From: Acidovorax sp. Leaf191
GTDB taxonomy: Bacteria > Pseudomonadota > Gammaproteobacteria > Burkholderiales > Burkholderiaceae_C
Assembly: GCF_001424425.1 (NCBI RefSeq)
Contig: NZ_LMPT01000019.1
Coordinates: 1,011,206 to 1,075,205 of the forward strand
Reading direction: 5' to 3'
DNA: 64,000 bases
The notes under the pieces: model-generated
Seen by the model: only the letters and a program-made list of their open reading frames with translations
Told to the model about the DNA's origin: nothing
The model's database searches: none
Shown here: in pieces, positions 61,627 through 64,000 of the stretch
Numbering within the stretch: the stretch's first letter is position 1
Layout: each line of letters begins with the position of its first letter
Program-made: the position numbers and the translations under genes

Positions 61627-63363
61627 ATGAACGCCAACGACGCCATCATCGCTGCCGCAGCTTCCTCCACCCCCAGCACCGACCCGCGCCACGACGCCAG
61701 CCGCGTGATCCGCGCGCCGCGCGGCAACCAGCTCACCTGCAAGAGCTGGCTCACCGAGGCGGCCTACCGCATGATCCAGAACAACCTCGACTCCGAAGTG
61801 GCCGAGCGCCCGCAAGACCTGGTGGTGTACGGCGGCATCGGCCGTGCCGCGCGCAACTGGGAGTGCTATGACCAGATCCTCGCCTCGCTCAAGGAGCTGA
61901 ACGACGACGAAACCCTGCTCATCCAGTCCGGCAAGCCCGTGGGCGTGTTCAAGACCCATGCCAACGCGCCCCGCGTGCTGCTGGCCAATTCCAACCTGGT
62001 CCCTAAGTGGGCCAACTGGGAGCACTTCAGCGAGCTGGACCAAAAGGGCCTGTTCATGTACGGCCAGATGACCGCCGGCAGCTGGATCTACATCGGCACG
62101 CAAGGCATCGTGCAGGGCACCTACGAGACCTTTGCAGAGGCCGGCCGCAAGCACTACGGCGGCTCGCTCGAAGGCAAGTGGATTTTGACCGCGGGCCTGG
62201 GCGGCATGGGCGGCGCGCAGCCGCTGGCAGCCACGTTCGCGGGCGCGGTGTCGCTCAACATCGAGTGCCAGCAAAGCAGCATCGACTTTCGCCTGCGCAC
62301 GCGCTACGTGGACAAGCAGGCGCGCGACATCGACCATGCGCTCGAGCTCATCCAGCAGCACACGGCAGCCAAGGAGGCCGTCTCCATCGCCCTGCTGGGC
62401 AACGCGGCCGACGTGCTGCCCGAGCTGGTCAAACGTGCCCAGGCCGGCGGCTTGAAGCCCGACCTGGTCACCGACCAGACCTCGGCCCACGACCTGGTCA
62501 ACGGCTACCTGCCCGCGGGCTGGACGGTGGAGCAGTGGCGCGCCGCGCAGCAGGACGTGACCCAGCACGAAGCCCTGAAGCAGGCCGCAGCCCGGTCGTG
62601 TGCCGTGCACGTGCAGGCCATGCTGGACTTCCAGTCCATGGGCATCCCCACGGTGGACTACGGCAACAACATCCGCCAGGTGGCGTTCGACGAAGGCGTG
62701 AAGAACGCGTTCGACTTCCCCGGCTTCGTACCCGCCTACATCCGCCCGCTGTTCTGCGAAGGCAAGGGCCCGTTCCGCTGGGTAGCGTTGTCGGGCGATC
62801 CGGAGGACATCCGCAAGACCGACGCCAAGATCAAGGAGCTGTTCCCCGAGAACAAGCATGTGCACCGCTGGCTCGACATGGCGGGCGAGCGCATCGCCTT
62901 CCAGGGCCTGCCCGCACGCATCTGCTGGCTGGGCCTGGGCGAGCGCCACATCGCGGGCCTGGCCTTCAACGAGATGGTCAAGAGCGGTGAGCTCAAGGCC
63001 CCCATCGTCATCGGCCGCGACCACCTGGACACCGGCAGCGTGGCCAGCCCCAACCGCGAGACCGAAGCCATGAAGGACGGCACCGATGCCGTGAGCGACT
63101 GGCCGCTGCTCAACGCGCTGCTCAACACCTCGGGCGGCGCCACCTGGGTCAGCCTGCACCACGGCGGCGGCGTGGGGATGGGCTACTCGCAGCACTCGGG
63201 CATGGTCATCGTGGCCGACGGCACCGACGCCGCAGCCGAGCGCCTGGCGCGCGTGCTGGTCAACGACTGCGGCAGCGGCGTGATGCGCCATGCCGATGCG
63301 GGGTATGAACTGGCGGTGGAGACGGCCAGGAAGCAGGGGCTGAAGCTGCCGATGGTGAAGTGA
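61627..63363 (+). CDS. hutU: Urocanate hydratase
   Basis: A 578-aa NAD+-dependent urocanase converting urocanate to imidazolonepropionate. After an Ala/Ser-rich leader of about 35 residues the family sequence begins [20 protein letters not shown]. The NAD-binding [20 protein letters not shown] is near 182-201, the active-site Cys region is [19 protein letters not shown] near 430, and [20 protein letters not shown] near 510 is the terminal signature. The leader is about 20 residues longer than in many HutU. AGGAGC precedes the ATG. Confidence 0.97.
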   Translation: MNANDAIIAAAASSTPSTDPRHDASRVIRAPRGNQLTCKSWLTEAAYRMIQNNLDSEVAERPQDLVVYGGIGRAARNWECYDQILASLKELNDDETLLIQSGKPVGVFKTHANAPRVLLANSNLVPKWANWEHFSELDQKGLFMYGQMTAGSWIYIGTQGIVQGTYETFAEAGRKHYGGSLEGKWILTAGLGGMGGAQPLAATFAGAVSLNIECQQSSIDFRLRTRYVDKQARDIDHALELIQQHTAAKEAVSIALLGNAADVLPELVKRAQAGGLKPDLVTDQTSAHDLVNGYLPAGWTVEQWRAAQQDVTQHEALKQAAARSCAVHVQAMLDFQSMGIPTVDYGNNIRQVAFDEGVKNAFDFPGFVPAYIRPLFCEGKGPFRWVALSGDPEDIRKTDAKIKELFPENKHVHRWLDMAGERIAFQGLPARICWLGLGERHIAGLAFNEMVKSGELKAPIVIGRDHLDTGSVASPNRETEAMKDGTDAVSDWPLLNALLNTSGGATWVSLHHGGGVGMGYSQHSGMVIVADGTDAAAERLARVLVNDCGSGVMRHADAGYELAVETARKQGLKLPMVK

Positions 63364-63372
63364 GGGAATGTG

Positions 63373-63393
63373 CGGGGGCCGTGCAGGCCCCCG
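63373..63393 (+). other. GC-rich hairpin between hutU and hutD
   Basis: CGGGGGCC (63373-63380) and GGCCCCCG (63386-63393) with loop GTGCA, 10 nt after the hutU stop and without a T-run. It could modulate read-through into hutD. Confidence 0.5.
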
Positions 63394-63394
63394 T

Positions 63395-63420
63395 CCGTTC
63401 GGGCTGAGCCTGTCGAAGCC
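63395..63420 (+). repeat. Family C repeat, single arm
   Basis: CCGTTCGGGCTGAGCCTGTC plus GAAGCC, identical over 26 nt to the left arm of the inverted repeat at 59901-59926. It lies between hutU and hutD. Confidence 0.85.
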
Positions 63421-63459
63421 AAGGTCCATCGGCAACCACCACCTCCACAATCTCTTCCC

Positions 63460-64000
63460 ATGAACTTCTTTGACCTCGCAACCATTCCCAGCACCCCGTG
63501 GAAGAACGGCGGAGGCAGCACGCAAGAGCTGGCCTGCTGGCCGCCCGGCGCGGACATGAACAGCTTCGAGTGGCGCGTGAGCCTGGCCACGGTCGACCGG
63601 CCCGGGCCGTTTTCGGTCTTCCCGGGCATCGACCGCCAGATCATGCTGCTGGGCGGGGACGGCCTGCACCTGCGCAGCCCTGGCTGGGAGCAGTCGCTGG
63701 ACCAGCGCTGGCAGCCGTTCGCCTTCTCTGGCGATGACGCGGTGGACGGAGCCATGCTCGGCGGCACGTCGAAAGACTTCAACCTGATGCTGCGCAGGGG
63801 CGTGTGGAGCGGCTCTTTGCAGGTGCTGCGTGAAGCGCCACCGCCGCCTGCAACGGCTGGGTTGTGCATGGTGCTGCAGGGCCGCTGGCAAGGTCCGCGC
63901 GTGCTGCAGGCGGGGCAGGGCTTTTGGTGGACTGGAGGGCAGGGCAAGGGCGTAAAGCCTGTGCTTGATGACGGCCCGGAGCCGGTTCTGGCCTGGATAG
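63460..64000 (+). CDS. hutD: HutD family protein (partial, runs off window)
   Basis: First 180 codons of a HutD-family cupin-like protein. MNFFDLATIPSTPWKNGGGS, with the invariant PWKNGGGSTQELA, and FEWRVSLATVDRPGPFSVFP followed by GIDRQIMLLGGDGLHL are diagnostic. HutD accompanies hut operons widely; in Pseudomonas it is proposed to limit excessive pathway induction, without a known catalytic activity. The frame is open to the last base. The ribosome site is weak and the leader holds a hairpin and a family C repeat arm, so expression may be set well below hutHU. Confidence 0.92.
   Translation, partial: MNFFDLATIPSTPWKNGGGSTQELACWPPGADMNSFEWRVSLATVDRPGPFSVFPGIDRQIMLLGGDGLHLRSPGWEQSLDQRWQPFAFSGDDAVDGAMLGGTSKDFNLMLRRGVWSGSLQVLREAPPPPATAGLCMVLQGRWQGPRVLQAGQGFWWTGGQGKGVKPVLDDGPEPVLAWI

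Noticed and set aside
61213-63891. An 892-codon open frame opposite hutU and hutD
   Set aside because: Shadow of hutU; no domain motifs, and it spans the hutU-hutD junction.
1-64000. CRISPR arrays, IS elements, transposase genes
   Set aside because: No regularly spaced direct repeats with unique spacers, and no transposase or integrase motifs in any plausible frame.

Overview
The window reads as a stretch of chromosome from a GC-rich betaproteobacterium of the Comamonadaceae, most likely Acidovorax or a close relative. The evidence is a tmRNA whose tag reads ANDERFALAA, a fused aroA-cmk gene, the gene order gyrA-serC-pheA-tyrA-aroA/cmk-rpsA-ihfB-lapA-lapB, TRAP and NMT1-type ABC transporters, and several small intergenic repeat families. 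No databases were available; all assignments come from reading motifs, lengths and gene order. I see no insertion sequence, prophage, integrase or CRISPR array.

Layout. 1-3.4 kb: tRNA-Asp with a strong terminator, then a LysR regulator divergent from a GNAT acetyltransferase and an MFS permease. 3.6-6.5 kb (minus): a type-2 3-hydroxyacyl-CoA dehydrogenase behind a LiuR-like palindrome, an orphan iron(III)-binding protein behind a Fur-box-like site, and a phasin. 6.7-17.8 kb (plus): a histone-deacetylase-family hydrolase coupled to a hotdog thioesterase, pncB, a NhaD-like antiporter, a hydroxyacid dehydrogenase, rmuC with an MFS gene, and a TPR/beta-barrel (Slam-like) protein next to a secreted FecR-domain protein. 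17.9-27.1 kb: a LOG-family protein, crcB, a TRAP transporter, a winged-helix regulator and a 5-oxoprolinase/hydantoinase. 27.2-33.6 kb (minus): a complete mrpAB-C-D-E-F-G antiporter operon. 33.7-46.5 kb (minus): ComEA-like protein, lapB, lapA, ihfB, rpsA, aroA-cmk, tyrA, pheA, serC and gyrA, a housekeeping block for aromatic amino acids, translation and DNA topology. 46.7-49.3 kb (plus): an OmpA-family protein, ubiG, gph and ssrA.

49.3-52.7 kb is accessory: a lipoprotein esterase and several short unknown genes, visibly less GC-rich than its surroundings and directly downstream of tmRNA. 52.8-55.9 kb holds a Spy/CpxP-like lipoprotein, an unknown protein and a CpxR/CpxA-like two-component pair, with a CGAAA-N5-CGAAA direct repeat upstream of the Spy-like gene. 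56.4-64 kb is a histidine-utilization locus: an NMT1-type ABC importer and hutC in one unit, hutH-hutU-hutD in another, each preceded by a TGTATATACA operator. hutD runs off the window end.

The least expected signal is in the repeats. Family A (about 45 bp, stem CTACCGCTTG/CAAGCGGTAG followed by AGCTATCAAA) has ten copies. They supply the last codons of crcB and ihfB, abut the starts of rmuC and oplAH, lie in the rpsA leader, and in one case sit in frame inside aroA. Family B (about 80-220 bp, edges CCCCCTGAG and often GCGCC[A/G]GTTT) has six intergenic copies. All six begin within about 16 nt after a stop codon, in the same orientation relative to that gene, even inside the TRAP, mrp and tyrA-aroA operons. 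A related sequence is embedded in frame in oplAH. Family C (CCGTTCGGGCTGAGCCTGTCGAAG) occurs in the hut locus.
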